NCBI RefSeq assembly: GCF_023149035.1
Contig: NZ_JAHXMY010000002.1
Coordinates: forward strand, 868,001 to 932,000
Source of the DNA: Microbacterium sp. EYE_78
GTDB taxonomy: Bacteria > Actinomycetota > Actinomycetes > Actinomycetales > Microbacteriaceae
Length of the DNA: 64,000 bases
Direction: 5' to 3'
The notes beneath the pieces are model-generated. The model did no database searches, was not told the origin of the DNA, and worked only from the letters and a program-made list of their open reading frames with translations. This document shows, piece by piece, positions 42,002 through 50,225 of the stretch. The translations under genes were made by a program, and so were the position numbers. Every line of letters starts with the position of its first letter. Position 1 is the stretch's first letter.

Positions 42002-43159
42002 TCAGCCGACCGAGACGACCTCGCGCAGTGAGGGGCCGCCGCGGAATTCGCTGATCAGGTGGTGGACGACTGCGCGGAGGTCGCCGTCCGCCGCGTCGGC
42101 GACACGGATCTGCCGTGCATAGCTGGCGCCCTGGTCGAGGATCGACGTGACTCCCGCGAACTCCTTCGCGCAGTGGAGTTCGGCGGCGAGCGGTGCGAGG
42201 TCCTCGACGATCTCCCTGAGGTGCTCGGACACCAGCCGTTCACCACCGTCGCGGTCGACGATGACCTTGGCATCGAGGCCGTACCTGGCAGCGCGCCACT
42301 TGTTCTCGCGGACGAACCACGGCTGAATGGTCGGAAGGGTCCGGCCGTCGTCGAGCATCCGGGAGAAGTGCTCGGCGAGGACCTGGACCAACGCCGCGAC
42401 GGCTGCGAGTTCCGGGAGGGTGGACATGCCGTCGCACGCCCGGATCTCGATCGTGCCCCACCGCGGCGCGGGACGGATGTCCCATCGGACCTCTGTCGCG
42501 TCCTCCATGACGCCGGTGCGCACCATGTCTTCGAGGTACCCCTCGTACTCGGCCCACGACTCGAGCGGCCACGGCAGACCGGCGGTGGGAAGCTGCTGGA
42601 AGACGAGTGATCGGTTCGAGGCGTAGCCGGTCCGATCGCCGGCCCAGTACGGGCTCGACGCCGACAGCGCCTGCAGGTGGGGGAGATACGCCGAGAGGGC
42701 GTTGATCATGGGGAACACCTTGCGGACGTCCTCGACGCCGACGTGGACATGGATGCCCCAGATCATCATGTTGCGACCCCACCACTGGGTCCGCTCGATG
42801 AGCTTGTGATAGCGGGTCTTGTCGGTGACCTGCTGGTCGTACCAGCGCGCGAACGGGTGGCTCCCCGCGCAGAGCAGTTCGATGTCCTGGGGATCCGTGA
42901 CGGTCCGGATCAGGTCGATGGCGTCGCCGATGTCGTCGACGGCGGCTGCGACGGTGTCGCCCACTCCGCTCGTGACCTCGATCGTGTTCGTCAGCAGCTC
43001 GCCCGTGACGGTGTGGCGCTCGTGACGGGTCTGCTCCTCGATCTGATCCAGGATCTCGGGGGCGCGCGGGACCAGGTCGCCGGTTGCCCTGTCCGCGAGC
43101 ATGATCTCCCACTCGATTCCGACCGTCGAGCGGGCGGATGTCGCGAAGGTCACCGTCAT
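42002..43159 (-). CDS. Glutamate--cysteine ligase type 2 (YbdK family)
   Basis: The 385-residue protein is a carboxylate-amine ligase of the GCS2/YbdK family. It begins with TFATSARSTVGIEWEIML (the ExE metal-binding motif near residue 15) and has GIHVHVGVEDVRKVFPMINAL, LQALSASSPYWAGDRTGYASNR, and WGTIEIRACDGMSTLPE. The in vitro activity of YbdK is weak gamma-glutamylcysteine formation; actinobacteria use mycothiol, so the real substrate may be different. The start at 43159 gives the conserved N-terminus. The opposing ffh gene ends three bases away without a terminator. Confidence 0.88.
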   Translation of the reverse strand: MTVTFATSARSTVGIEWEIMLADRATGDLVPRAPEILDQIEEQTRHERHTVTGELLTNTIEVTSGVGDTVAAAVDDIGDAIDLIRTVTDPQDIELLCAGSHPFARWYDQQVTDKTRYHKLIERTQWWGRNMMIWGIHVHVGVEDVRKVFPMINALSAYLPHLQALSASSPYWAGDRTGYASNRSLVFQQLPTAGLPWPLESWAEYEGYLEDMVRTGVMEDATEVRWDIRPAPRWGTIEIRACDGMSTLPELAAVAALVQVLAEHFSRMLDDGRTLPTIQPWFVRENKWRAARYGLDAKVIVDRDGGERLVSEHLREIVEDLAPLAAELHCAKEFAGVTSILDQGASYARQIRVADAADGDLRAVVHHLISEFRGGPSLREVVSVG

Positions 43160-43209
43160 GCGCCCAGTGTGACACGGCGGTTCGGCGGTTCGCGGCATCC
43201 CCCGTCATC

Positions 43210-43221
43210 TGGCAGAATGGA
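43210..43221 (+). promoter_or_regulatory. -10 region of the rpsP operon
   Basis: TGGCAGAATGGA, containing CAGAAT as the -10 at 43213-43218, lies about 126 bases before the rpsP start. The identical 12 bases occur before rplS at 45852-45863. Confidence 0.45.
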
Positions 43222-43343
43222 CGGTTGGACCGCCTTGCTCGACCCTCTATCCGGCTCGGAGGTCCACCCAGAGCTCCCGCCGGGTGTGCACCCCACGCTC
43301 CAGGCGACGTTCATCACCATTCACAACACCATTCAGGAGAATT

Positions 43344-43754
43344 GTGGCTGTCAAGATCCGTCTCAAGCGTCTCGGCAAGATCCGTGCGCCCTACTACCGC
43401 ATCGTCGTCGCCGACTCGCGCACCAAGCGCGACGGTCGCGTCATCGAGGAGATCGGCAAGTACCACCCGACCGAGGAGCCCTCGTTCATCGAGGTCGACT
43501 CGGAGCGCGCGCAGTACTGGCTCTCCGTCGGCGCGCAGCCGACCGAGCAGGTCGCGGCGATCCTCAAGCTCACGGGCGACTGGGGCAAGTTCAAGGGCGA
43601 CAAGGACGCCGTGTCGACCGTGAAGACCGCGGCCGCCAAGGAGGAGTTCGTCGCCGACTCGTCCAAGAAGTCCGTCATCAAGCCCAAGGCCGAGAAGAAG
43701 GCCGACGCGCCCGCCGCCGAGGCCGACACGGCCGAGTCGACCGACTCGGAGTAA
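43344..43754 (+). CDS. rpsP: Ribosomal protein bS16
   Basis: The 136-residue protein opens [26 protein letters not shown], the typical S16 start, with [21 protein letters not shown] following. The core is about 85-90 residues; the rest is a Lys- then Ala/Glu-rich acidic tail ([18 protein letters not shown]), as in several actinobacteria. The start GTG at 43344 has AGGAGA three bases upstream. The 5' leader is about 118 bases long. The gene opens the rpsP-khpA-rimM-trmD unit. Confidence 0.95.
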   Translation: MAVKIRLKRLGKIRAPYYRIVVADSRTKRDGRVIEEIGKYHPTEEPSFIEVDSERAQYWLSVGAQPTEQVAAILKLTGDWGKFKGDKDAVSTVKTAAAKEEFVADSSKKSVIKPKAEKKADAPAAEADTAESTDSE

Positions 43755-43758
43755 TCCG

Positions 43759-43989
43759 TTGCTTGCCGCTGCGCTCGAGCACATCGTCAAGGGGATCGTG
43801 GATCACCCGGACGACGTGGACATCCGCTCCAGCACCTCGCCGCGAGGCGACGTCCTGGAGGTCCGCGTGCACCCCGACGACCGGGGTCGCGTGATCGGGC
43901 GCGGCGGACGCACGGCCAAAGCCCTGCGGACCCTCGTCTCGGCACTCGCCGACGGCAAGCGCGTCCGCGTCGACGTCGCGGACGACTGA
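43759..43989 (+). CDS. khpA: KH-domain RNA-binding protein KhpA
   Basis: The 76-residue protein is a single KH domain with the GxxG loop in DRGRVIGRGGRTAKALRTLVSAL. In streptococci KhpA pairs with KhpB to bind RNAs involved in cell elongation; in many genomes it sits between rpsP and rimM, as here. The start is TTG at 43759, five bases after rpsP; rimM follows two bases after its stop. Confidence 0.9.
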   Translation: MLAAALEHIVKGIVDHPDDVDIRSSTSPRGDVLEVRVHPDDRGRVIGRGGRTAKALRTLVSALADGKRVRVDVADD

Positions 43990-43991
43990 CC

Positions 43992-44603
43992 GTGGCCTCG
44001 ACAGGATCCGCCCGCACGCAGCTTCGCGTCGGGCGTCTCGTCAAGGCGCACGGCCTCAAGGGTGCGCTGAAGGTCGAGCTGTACACCGACGACCCGGACG
44101 GGCGATTCGTCCCCGGTGCCGTCTTCACCCTGCAGGTCCCCGAGTCCTCTCCCTGGCACGGGAAGAACGTCACGGTGCGCGAGTTCAAATGGATGAACTC
44201 GCATCCGGTGGTCTTCCTCGACGGGATCGAGGACCGCACCGCGGCCGAGTCCATCGTCCGTGCCATCCTCTGGGTCGACCAGGACGCGTCCGCTGTCGTC
44301 ACCGAAGAGGATGCCTGGTACGACCACCAGCTCGTGGGACTCGACGTCGTGCGCGACGGCGACGTCATCGGCCGGGTCGCCCGTGTCGACCACTTCCCGG
44401 CCCAGGATCTGCTCGCCGTGACGCTGGCTGACGGCCGAGACGTGCTCGTGCCGTTCGTGAAAGCGATCGTTCCGGAGGTCGACATGGCGTCGGGTCGAGT
44501 GATCGTCACACCGCCGGCGGGCCTTTTCGAGGACCTGCCTGGCGATGAGCAGCCCGCTGAGTCGGTCGACGCCGTTCGCGACGAGGCCGACGACGAGGCC
44601 TGA
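43992..44603 (+). CDS. rimM: Ribosome maturation factor RimM
   Basis: The 203-residue protein helps assemble the 3' domain of 16S rRNA around uS19. It has [24 protein letters not shown], the N-terminal RimM signature, and the PRC-barrel half with [38 protein letters not shown] and [19 protein letters not shown]. The C-terminal tail is acidic. GTG start at 43992, two bases after khpA; trmD begins one base after its stop. Confidence 0.94.
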   Translation: MASTGSARTQLRVGRLVKAHGLKGALKVELYTDDPDGRFVPGAVFTLQVPESSPWHGKNVTVREFKWMNSHPVVFLDGIEDRTAAESIVRAILWVDQDASAVVTEEDAWYDHQLVGLDVVRDGDVIGRVARVDHFPAQDLLAVTLADGRDVLVPFVKAIVPEVDMASGRVIVTPPAGLFEDLPGDEQPAESVDAVRDEADDEA

Positions 44604-44604
44604 C

Positions 44605-45312
44605 GTGCGCATCGACGTCGTTTCGATCTTCCCCGCGTTCTTCGACGTCCTCGAGGTCTCCCTCCTGGGGCGTGCGCGCGGCGCCGGCCTCCTGGACATC
44701 CGCGTCCACGACCTCCGCGACCACGCCACGGATCGCCATCGCACCGTCGATGACACGCCGTACGGCGGCGGGGCCGGCATGGTCATGAAGCCGGAACCGT
44801 GGGCGCAGGCCCTCGACGCCGTCGTCGCGGACGATCCGCCGTCCTCCGACCCGGTCTTCGTCTTCCCCTCCCCGGCGGGTGAGGTGTTCACGCAGCGCAC
44901 GGCTCGTGGGTGGGCTGACGAGCAGCACCTCGTCTTCGGCTGCGGGCGCTACGAAGGCATCGACGAGCGCGTGTTCGACTACGCGAACACGCTCGGCCGG
45001 GTCCGGCTGGTCAGCCTGGGGGACTACGTGCTCAACGGCGGCGAGGTCGCGGCGATGGCCATGATCGAGGCGGTCGGCCGCCTGGTGCCGGGCGTCGTCG
45101 GGAACCCGGCGAGTCTCGTCGAGGAGTCGCACGAGGATGGCCTCCTCGAGTACCCCTCGTACACGAAGCCCGCGTCCTGGCGCGGACGCGACGTGCCCGA
45201 CGTGCTCCTGAGCGGGCACCACGCGCGTGTCGCGCAGTGGCGGCGGGAGCAGCAGATCGAGCGGACCCGGGCTCGCCGCCCGGACCTGCTCGGCCCGTCC
45301 GATGAGAGCTGA
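44605..45312 (+). CDS. trmD: tRNA (guanine-N1)-methyltransferase
   Basis: The 235-residue SPOUT methyltransferase modifies G37 of tRNAs and prevents frameshifting. It opens with [20 protein letters not shown], and shows [18 protein letters not shown], the SAM knot [13 protein letters not shown], and [23 protein letters not shown]. The GTG at 44605 follows the rimM stop by one base. It closes the conserved rpsP-rimM-trmD order. Confidence 0.95.
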   Translation: MRIDVVSIFPAFFDVLEVSLLGRARGAGLLDIRVHDLRDHATDRHRTVDDTPYGGGAGMVMKPEPWAQALDAVVADDPPSSDPVFVFPSPAGEVFTQRTARGWADEQHLVFGCGRYEGIDERVFDYANTLGRVRLVSLGDYVLNGGEVAAMAMIEAVGRLVPGVVGNPASLVEESHEDGLLEYPSYTKPASWRGRDVPDVLLSGHHARVAQWRREQQIERTRARRPDLLGPSDES

Positions 45313-45429
45313 GCGAGGGATGCCGGTTCTCGGCGGACACCCCGGACGGCGGCGTACGATCGCCTCATACTGGTCCGTCGTGGCTTCTTCCATTGGCTCC
45401 TCCCGAGCGCAGCGGTCCTGCCCGCCTGG

Positions 45430-45822
45430 TTGATCGCGGGGTGGATCATCGCGGACGCCGGCGGCTGGGCCCTGGCGTGGATCCTCATCATCGCGATCCC
45501 CTCGGTTCTCGTCGGTCAACTCGCGGTGACGCTGCTCGTGCGCTCCCGGGGCACGGTGCGACACAGCAGGACGGTGTCGTGGTGGGATGTCGCGGGCATC
45601 GGTCTGTGGCACGTCCTGACCATCGGCGTCGGGTTCTTCAGCGAAGTGTGGTTCTGGCCCCTCCTCGTCGCGGCGGTGGTGGTCTACCTCGCCGTGTTCT
45701 GGTCCTCCGTGCGTCAACTGCTGCAGGAGGCGCGACCGTCGGCCGTCCTCCGGCGCTACACGGCGCCCGCCGATCAGGCGACATCGGGTGTCGTGGTCGT
45801 GGAGGAGCGGCGCGAACCCTGA
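45430..45822 (+). CDS. Small membrane protein, start uncertain
   Basis: The 130-residue (from TTG 45430) protein has three to four hydrophobic helices: IIADAGGWALAWILIIAIP, SWWDVAGIGLWHVLTIGVG and FWPLLVAAVVVYLAVFW, then a cytoplasmic tail. It has no recognised domain and is of unknown function. Protein-like sequence (LVRRGFFHWLLPSAAVLPAW) continues in frame upstream to about 45370, but no ATG, GTG or TTG is available there; a CTG at 45370 lies ten bases after a -10 box TACGAT (45355-45360). The true start may therefore be a CTG, or the TTG used here. It lies between trmD and rplS. Confidence 0.6.
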   Translation: MIAGWIIADAGGWALAWILIIAIPSVLVGQLAVTLLVRSRGTVRHSRTVSWWDVAGIGLWHVLTIGVGFFSEVWFWPLLVAAVVVYLAVFWSSVRQLLQEARPSAVLRRYTAPADQATSGVVVVEERREP

Positions 45823-45851
45823 CGCGGGTGTTGGAACGGGGGAGCGTTCCA

Positions 45852-45863
45852 TGGCAGAATGGA
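45852..45863 (+). promoter_or_regulatory. -10 region of rplS
   Basis: TGGCAGAATGGA with -10 CAGAAT (45855-45860) is preceded by TTGGAA eighteen bases earlier (45831-45836), a good -35. Distance to the rplS start is about 128 bases. The same 12 bases precede rpsP. Confidence 0.5.
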
Positions 45864-45868
45864 TCCTC

Positions 45869-45926
45869 GTGCCCTGAACACGCTCTGCCTCAGGGGAGTA
45901 CGACGCCGGTTCGGCGTCGAGGGCAC
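45869..45926 (+). promoter_or_regulatory. rplS: Structured rplS leader (candidate autoregulatory RNA)
   Basis: GTGCCCT (45869-45875) can pair with AGGGCAC (45920-45926), enclosing a perfect hairpin CGACGCCG-GTT-CGGCGTCG (45901-45919). Alternatively CCCTGA (45872-45877) pairs with TCAGGG (45890-45895). The two stems share bases and exclude each other, as in a switch. It could control rplS by L19 feedback; no protein site is identified. Confidence 0.45.
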
Positions 45927-45987
45927 CGCATCCTCTTTCCCTCATACTCTCGCGATCGACCTGTGGCGGTCGCAGGAAGTGACGATC

Positions 45988-46335
45988 ATGCAGATCCTCG
46001 ATTCTGTCGACGCGGCCTCGCTGCGCTCCGACATCCCCGCCTTCAACGCCGGTGACACCGTCAAGGTGCACGTCAACATCACCGAAGGCAACCGTTCGCG
46101 TATCCAGGTGTTCCAGGGCGTCGTCATCGGTCGTTCCGGCGACGGTGTCCGCGAGACGTTCACCGTCCGCAAGATCAGCTTCCAGGTGGGCGTCGAGCGT
46201 ACCTTCCCGGTCCACAGCCCGGTGATCGACCACATCGAGGTCGTCACGCGCGGTGACGTGCGTCGTGCGAAGCTCTACTACCTCCGCAACCTGCGCGGAA
46301 AGAAGGCCAAGATCAAGGAGAAGCGCGACCGCTGA
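45988..46335 (+). CDS. rplS: Ribosomal protein bL19
   Basis: The 115-residue protein starts [20 protein letters not shown], then [31 protein letters not shown], the core signature, and ends with [17 protein letters not shown]. It sits at the subunit interface of the 50S particle. The ATG has CAGGAAG at some distance. A leader of about 120 bases with switch-like pairing precedes it, and an intrinsic terminator follows. Confidence 0.95.
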   Translation: MQILDSVDAASLRSDIPAFNAGDTVKVHVNITEGNRSRIQVFQGVVIGRSGDGVRETFTVRKISFQVGVERTFPVHSPVIDHIEVVTRGDVRRAKLYYLRNLRGKKAKIKEKRDR

Positions 46336-46342
46336 GCGCTTC

Positions 46343-46383
46343 ACGACGGATGCCCCGGGACCCGGTCCCGGGGCATCCGTCGT
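46343..46383 (+). terminator. Terminator after rplS
   Basis: A perfect 20-base inverted repeat (arm ACGACGGATGCCCCGGGACC) with a single-base loop follows the rplS stop by seven bases, ending in TTT. The arm contains GGATGC/GCATCC. Confidence 0.8.
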
Positions 46384-46468
46384 TTCGAGGCGTTTTCGGC
46401 GTTCGCTCGGGGATCGATGTGCGACCCTGGATGCTGGTTGCCGAACCCCGGCGCCGGTGAAGGACAGC

Positions 46469-47209
46469 ATGACCACCGACTCCCCGTCGTCGCACACGGC
46501 CGACTCCACGCCTCGGACCCGTCCGCGGCGTGGTCCGTGGCCCTTCATCCGCGACGTGCTCGTGATCCTGCTCGTCGCGATCCTCGTCTCGTTCCTCGTC
46601 AAGACGTTCCTGGTGCGGGCCTTTTACATCCCGTCCGCGTCGATGGAGCGCACCCTCCTCGAGGGCGACCGCATCCTGGTCGACGAACTCACCCCGAGGT
46701 TCGGTGGGTACGACCGGGGCGACGTCGTCGTGTTCAAGGATCCGGGCGGATGGCTCCCGGTCGCCTACGCGCCGCAGCAGCCTCCCCTCACCGCGGCACT
46801 GGACTGGCTCGGTTCGCTCGTCGGTCTCAGCACGTCCGACAGCGAGGATCACCTCATCAAGCGGATCGTCGGGATGCCCGGAGACCACGTGGTCTGCTGC
46901 AATGCGCTCGGACAGGTCACCGTGAACGACGTGCCCATCGACGAGACGCCTTACCTGTCGCTGAACGACTCGCAGACGGCGCCGCAGGAGGTCGATTACG
47001 ACGTCACGGTCCCGGACGGTTCGGTGTGGGTGCTGGGTGACAACCGCGACAATTCGCAGGACTCCCGCTACCAACAGGATCAGCCCGGTGACGGCTTCGT
47101 ACCCATCGACAACATCGTCGGTCGCGCGTTCCTCATCACCTGGCCCGTCGATCGGTTCGGTCTCATCGACTTCCACCACGAGGTCTTCCGTGGGGTGCCG
47201 GCGCCATGA
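46469..47209 (+). CDS. lepB: Signal peptidase I
   Basis: The 246-residue membrane-anchored serine protease removes signal peptides of secreted proteins. A cytoplasmic Pro/Arg-rich start is followed by one membrane helix FIRDVLVILLVAILVSFLV, then the catalytic Ser in FYIPSASMERTLLEGDR and Lys in HLIKRIVGMPGDHVVC, and box E WVLGDNRDNSQDSRYQ. Length fits Gram-positive type I enzymes. It overlaps rnhB by four bases (ATGA). Its SRP partners are encoded upstream in the window. Confidence 0.95.
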   Translation: MTTDSPSSHTADSTPRTRPRRGPWPFIRDVLVILLVAILVSFLVKTFLVRAFYIPSASMERTLLEGDRILVDELTPRFGGYDRGDVVVFKDPGGWLPVAYAPQQPPLTAALDWLGSLVGLSTSDSEDHLIKRIVGMPGDHVVCCNALGQVTVNDVPIDETPYLSLNDSQTAPQEVDYDVTVPDGSVWVLGDNRDNSQDSRYQQDQPGDGFVPIDNIVGRAFLITWPVDRFGLIDFHHEVFRGVPAP

Positions 47210-47865
47210 GCGTCGTCGCGCCGAAGCTGACCGTCGAACGACGCCTGCTGCGCGAGCACGCCCTCCTCATCGCATGCGATGAGGTCGGGCGGGGCGCCCT
47301 CGCGGGTCCCGTCGCCGTCGGTGCGGTCCTGGCGGACCCTGCGCTGAGTCGTCGCCGGGTGCCGGAGGGGCTCCGCGATTCGAAGCTCATCGTCGAGAGC
47401 CGGCGCGCCGCGATCGCAGCACGCGCGCGATCCTGGGTCCCGGCGAACGCCGTGGGGTGGTCGAGCGCCGCCGAGGTCGACGAGGTGGGGATCATCCGCG
47501 CCCTCGGGCTCGCGGCGGTCCGCGCGATCGAGGGGCTCCGCTCGCAGGGGGTCGACGTGGACTCCGCCCTGGTGATCCTCGACGGCAACCACGACTACAT
47601 CACCCCGATCGCGCGAGTCGGACGTGGTGTCACGCCGATCGTCAAGGCGGATCGCGACTGCGCGTCGGCGTCCGCCGCATCCGTCATCGCGAAGGTCGAG
47701 CGGGACGCGGTGATGACCACGCTGCACGACGAGCACCCGCATTACCAGTGGGCGCGCAACAAGGGATATGCGAGCCTGGAGCACCGCGCCGCGATCGATG
47801 CGCACGGACTGAGCGGACACCACCGCGCGTCCTGGTCGATCGCCTCCGCCCCGACGCTGTTCTGA
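47206..47865 (+). CDS. rnhB: Ribonuclease HII
   Basis: The 219-residue enzyme cuts the RNA strand of RNA-DNA hybrids and single ribonucleotides. The catalytic acids lie in ACDEVGRGALAGPVAVG (Asp, Glu), VILDGNHDYITP (Asp) and VKADRDCASASAASVIAKVERD (Asp), and WARNKGYASLEHRAAIDAHG closes the domain. ATGA overlap with lepB indicates co-translation. Length is normal. Confidence 0.95.
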   Translation: MSVVAPKLTVERRLLREHALLIACDEVGRGALAGPVAVGAVLADPALSRRRVPEGLRDSKLIVESRRAAIAARARSWVPANAVGWSSAAEVDEVGIIRALGLAAVRAIEGLRSQGVDVDSALVILDGNHDYITPIARVGRGVTPIVKADRDCASASAASVIAKVERDAVMTTLHDEHPHYQWARNKGYASLEHRAAIDAHGLSGHHRASWSIASAPTLF

Positions 47866-47925
47866 CGTCGCGCCGTGGACGGGAGGTCCGGCGGCGACGA
47901 CACGCGCGCCTAGGATGGGATCACC

Positions 47926-48249
47926 ATGGATGACGAAGTCTTCGAGGACTACGACCGCGAACTCGAGCTGGCGCTCTACAAGGAGTACCGCGACGTCGTG
48001 GGGCAGTTCCAGTACGTGATCGAGACCGAGCGCCGGTTCTACCTCGCCAACGAGGTCAACGTCGTCCGGCGCGACACCGAGCACGATTTCTACTTCGAGA
48101 TCTCGATGAACGATGTGTGGGTGTGGGACATCTACCGCGCCGACCGATTCGTGAAGTCCGTGCGGGTGTTGACGTTCAAGGACGTCAACGTCGAGGAGCT
48201 GCAGCGACGGGACTTCCAGCTCCCCGACGAGCTCTCACTCGACGGCTGA
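47926..48249 (+). CDS. DUF2469 protein
   Basis: The 107-residue acidic protein, starting MDDEVFEDYDRELELALYKE and containing EVNVVRRDTEHDFYFEISMND and WVWDIYRADRFVKSVRVLTFKDVNVEEL, is the actinobacterium-specific DUF2469 family, usually located just after rnhB. Function is not known. TAGGAT (47911-47916) lies nine bases before the ATG, so the mRNA may be leaderless. No membrane segment or enzyme motif is seen. Confidence 0.9.
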   Translation: MDDEVFEDYDRELELALYKEYRDVVGQFQYVIETERRFYLANEVNVVRRDTEHDFYFEISMNDVWVWDIYRADRFVKSVRVLTFKDVNVEELQRRDFQLPDELSLDG

Positions 48250-48339
48250 TCCTCCTCCACATCTCCACCCGGACGACGCCTCTCCACGAGGCCGCTCGAG
48301 CGTGACGTCGTCGCCGCTGCCTTCGCCGACAGTGGTCGT

Positions 48340-48702
48340 ATGGCAGCAAAGGACGACCTCGGCCGCGCCGGGGAGGAACGCGCCGCGCGTCACCTCGAGG
48401 CATCCGGGTACCGCATCCTCGACCGCAACTGGCGGACGCACACCGGCGAGATCGACATCGTCGCCACCCGACGCGACGAGCTCGTGGTCGTGGAGGTCAA
48501 GACGCGGCGCAGCGAGTGGTTCGGGCACCCGTTCGCAGCGGTCCAGGCGCGCAAGCGCGATCGGCTGTGGCGGCTTGCGGCTGCCTGGATCGTGGCGCAT
48601 CCGGATGCCGCGCGTGGTCGCCGGCTGAGGCTCGATCTCATCGGTGTGACGGGGCCTGAACCGTCGACCGCGATCCTCGAGCATCTCGAGGACCTCCGAT
48701 GA
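48340..48702 (+). CDS. YraN-family (UPF0102) nuclease-like protein
   Basis: The 120-residue protein has GRAGEERAARHLEASGYRILDRNWR and the Holliday-junction-resolvase-like site GEIDIVATRRDELVVVEVKTRRS (Glu, Asp, E-x-K). This fold is shared by restriction-like nucleases; family members are thought to act on DNA but no reaction is established. It overlaps comM by four bases. The 90-base gap upstream holds no gene. Confidence 0.9.
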   Translation: MAAKDDLGRAGEERAARHLEASGYRILDRNWRTHTGEIDIVATRRDELVVVEVKTRRSEWFGHPFAAVQARKRDRLWRLAAAWIVAHPDAARGRRLRLDLIGVTGPEPSTAILEHLEDLR

Positions 48703-50225
48703 CGCTCGGACGGACGTGGTCCGTCGTCCTCTCCGGCCTCACGGGCGACCTCGTGGAGGTCGAGGCGGACCTCTCCAATCAGATCCCCGGCTTCTCGATC
48801 ATCGGCCTCGCCGACAAGGCCATCGGAGAGGCCCAGCAGCGCGTGCACAACGCCTGCGCGAACAGCGACCTGCCACTCCCACGGCGGCACGTGACGGTCA
48901 ACCTGTCGCCCGCGAACCTCCCCAAGCGCGGCTCGGCGCTCGACGTGGCGGTCGCCATCGCCGCGGTGGCGACCGAGGCGCCCGTCGACCGGGCCTCACT
49001 GGAGGCCACCGTCCATCTGGGGGAACTCGGCCTCGACGGGCGATTGCGACCCGTGACCGGCATCCTGCCCGCCGTGCTCGCAGCGGCGCGCGCGGGCTTC
49101 CGTCGCGTCATCGTGCCGCACGCGAACCTCCCGGAGGCGGAGCTCGTCGAGGGCATCGAGGTGCGGGGAGCGGTGAGCCTGCGAGACGTCGCCCGCGCAC
49201 ACGGGCTCGATGTCCCCGACGTCGATCTCGAGCCCGTCGCCGGAGCCGCCGAAACGCGCCCCCAGACCGACACCGTCCCGGACCTCGCCGACGTGATCGG
49301 CCAGCGTGCGGCGGTTGAGGCGCTGATCGCCGCCGCCGCCGGCGGGCACCATCTCCTGATGAGCGGACCGCCCGGAGCGGGCAAGACCATGCTCGCGAGG
49401 CGCCTCCCCGGACTGCTGCCCGACCTCGACGACGAGGCCGCGCTGCAGGTGGCCTCCATCCGCTCGCTGAGCGGACTGCCGGTCCGCTCATTGCGGCGGA
49501 CACCACCCTTCGAGGCGCCGCATCACACCGCGTCCGCGACCGCACTGGTCGGAGGTGGCAGCCGCGTCCTGCAGCCGGGGGCCATCGCCCGCGCCAGTGG
49601 GGGAGTCCTGTTCCTCGATGAAGCGGGTGAGTTCAGCGGGCACGCCCTGGACGCGCTCCGGCAACCGCTCGAAGCGGGGCGGATCGAGATCCATCGGGTC
49701 GGGTTCCGTGCAGTCCTGCCGGCCCGGTTCCAGCTCGTCGTGGCGACCAATCCTTGCCCATGCGGCAACTACGGGGTGGCCGGGGGTGCGTGCGCATGCC
49801 CGTCGTTGGCCATTCGACGCTACCTGGGCAGGCTGTCGGGACCGCTGCTGGACCGGATCGACATCGAGCTCGGGTTGCAGCGCATCTCGGTCGCGTCAGC
49901 CGCAGCGGTCGACCGAGTGACCACCGCCGACGCCCGGGCCCGGGTGATCGATGCGCGGCAACGAGCCCGCCGCCGGCTCCGCGACACGCCGTGGCGCTCC
50001 AACGGCGAGGTCGACGGGCCGTGGCTGCGCAACGGTCCGTTCCGGCCCGAACGGACCATCACCCGCCCGCTCGACGACGCGCTCGAGCGGGGATCGATCA
50101 CCCTCCGTGGCTACGACCGCGTGCTGCGGGTCGCGTGGTCGCTCGCGGACCTCGGCGAGCGGGACCGCCTGTCGGCGACGGACGTCGGCGGAGCGCTCTT
50201 CCTGAAGCGGGGTGTGGCGGCATGA
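48699..50225 (+). CDS. comM: ComM/YifB family AAA+ ATPase (Mg-chelatase-like)
   Basis: The 508-residue protein has an N-terminal Lon-like domain (about 10-180: VEVEADLSNQIPGFSIIGLADKAIGEAQQRV and VNLSPANLPKRGSALDVAVAIA), then a AAA+ module with Walker A MSGPPGAGKTMLARRLPGLL (about 220), Walker B VLFLDEAGEF, and a zinc-like cluster NPCPCGNYGVAGGACAC. In Haemophilus and Vibrio ComM is a hexameric helicase that extends branches during natural transformation. Here dprA follows with a four-base overlap, as in many genomes, so use in DNA uptake recombination or in other recombination is likely. Length is typical. Confidence 0.92.
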   Translation: MTLGRTWSVVLSGLTGDLVEVEADLSNQIPGFSIIGLADKAIGEAQQRVHNACANSDLPLPRRHVTVNLSPANLPKRGSALDVAVAIAAVATEAPVDRASLEATVHLGELGLDGRLRPVTGILPAVLAAARAGFRRVIVPHANLPEAELVEGIEVRGAVSLRDVARAHGLDVPDVDLEPVAGAAETRPQTDTVPDLADVIGQRAAVEALIAAAAGGHHLLMSGPPGAGKTMLARRLPGLLPDLDDEAALQVASIRSLSGLPVRSLRRTPPFEAPHHTASATALVGGGSRVLQPGAIARASGGVLFLDEAGEFSGHALDALRQPLEAGRIEIHRVGFRAVLPARFQLVVATNPCPCGNYGVAGGACACPSLAIRRYLGRLSGPLLDRIDIELGLQRISVASAAAVDRVTTADARARVIDARQRARRRLRDTPWRSNGEVDGPWLRNGPFRPERTITRPLDDALERGSITLRGYDRVLRVAWSLADLGERDRLSATDVGGALFLKRGVAA

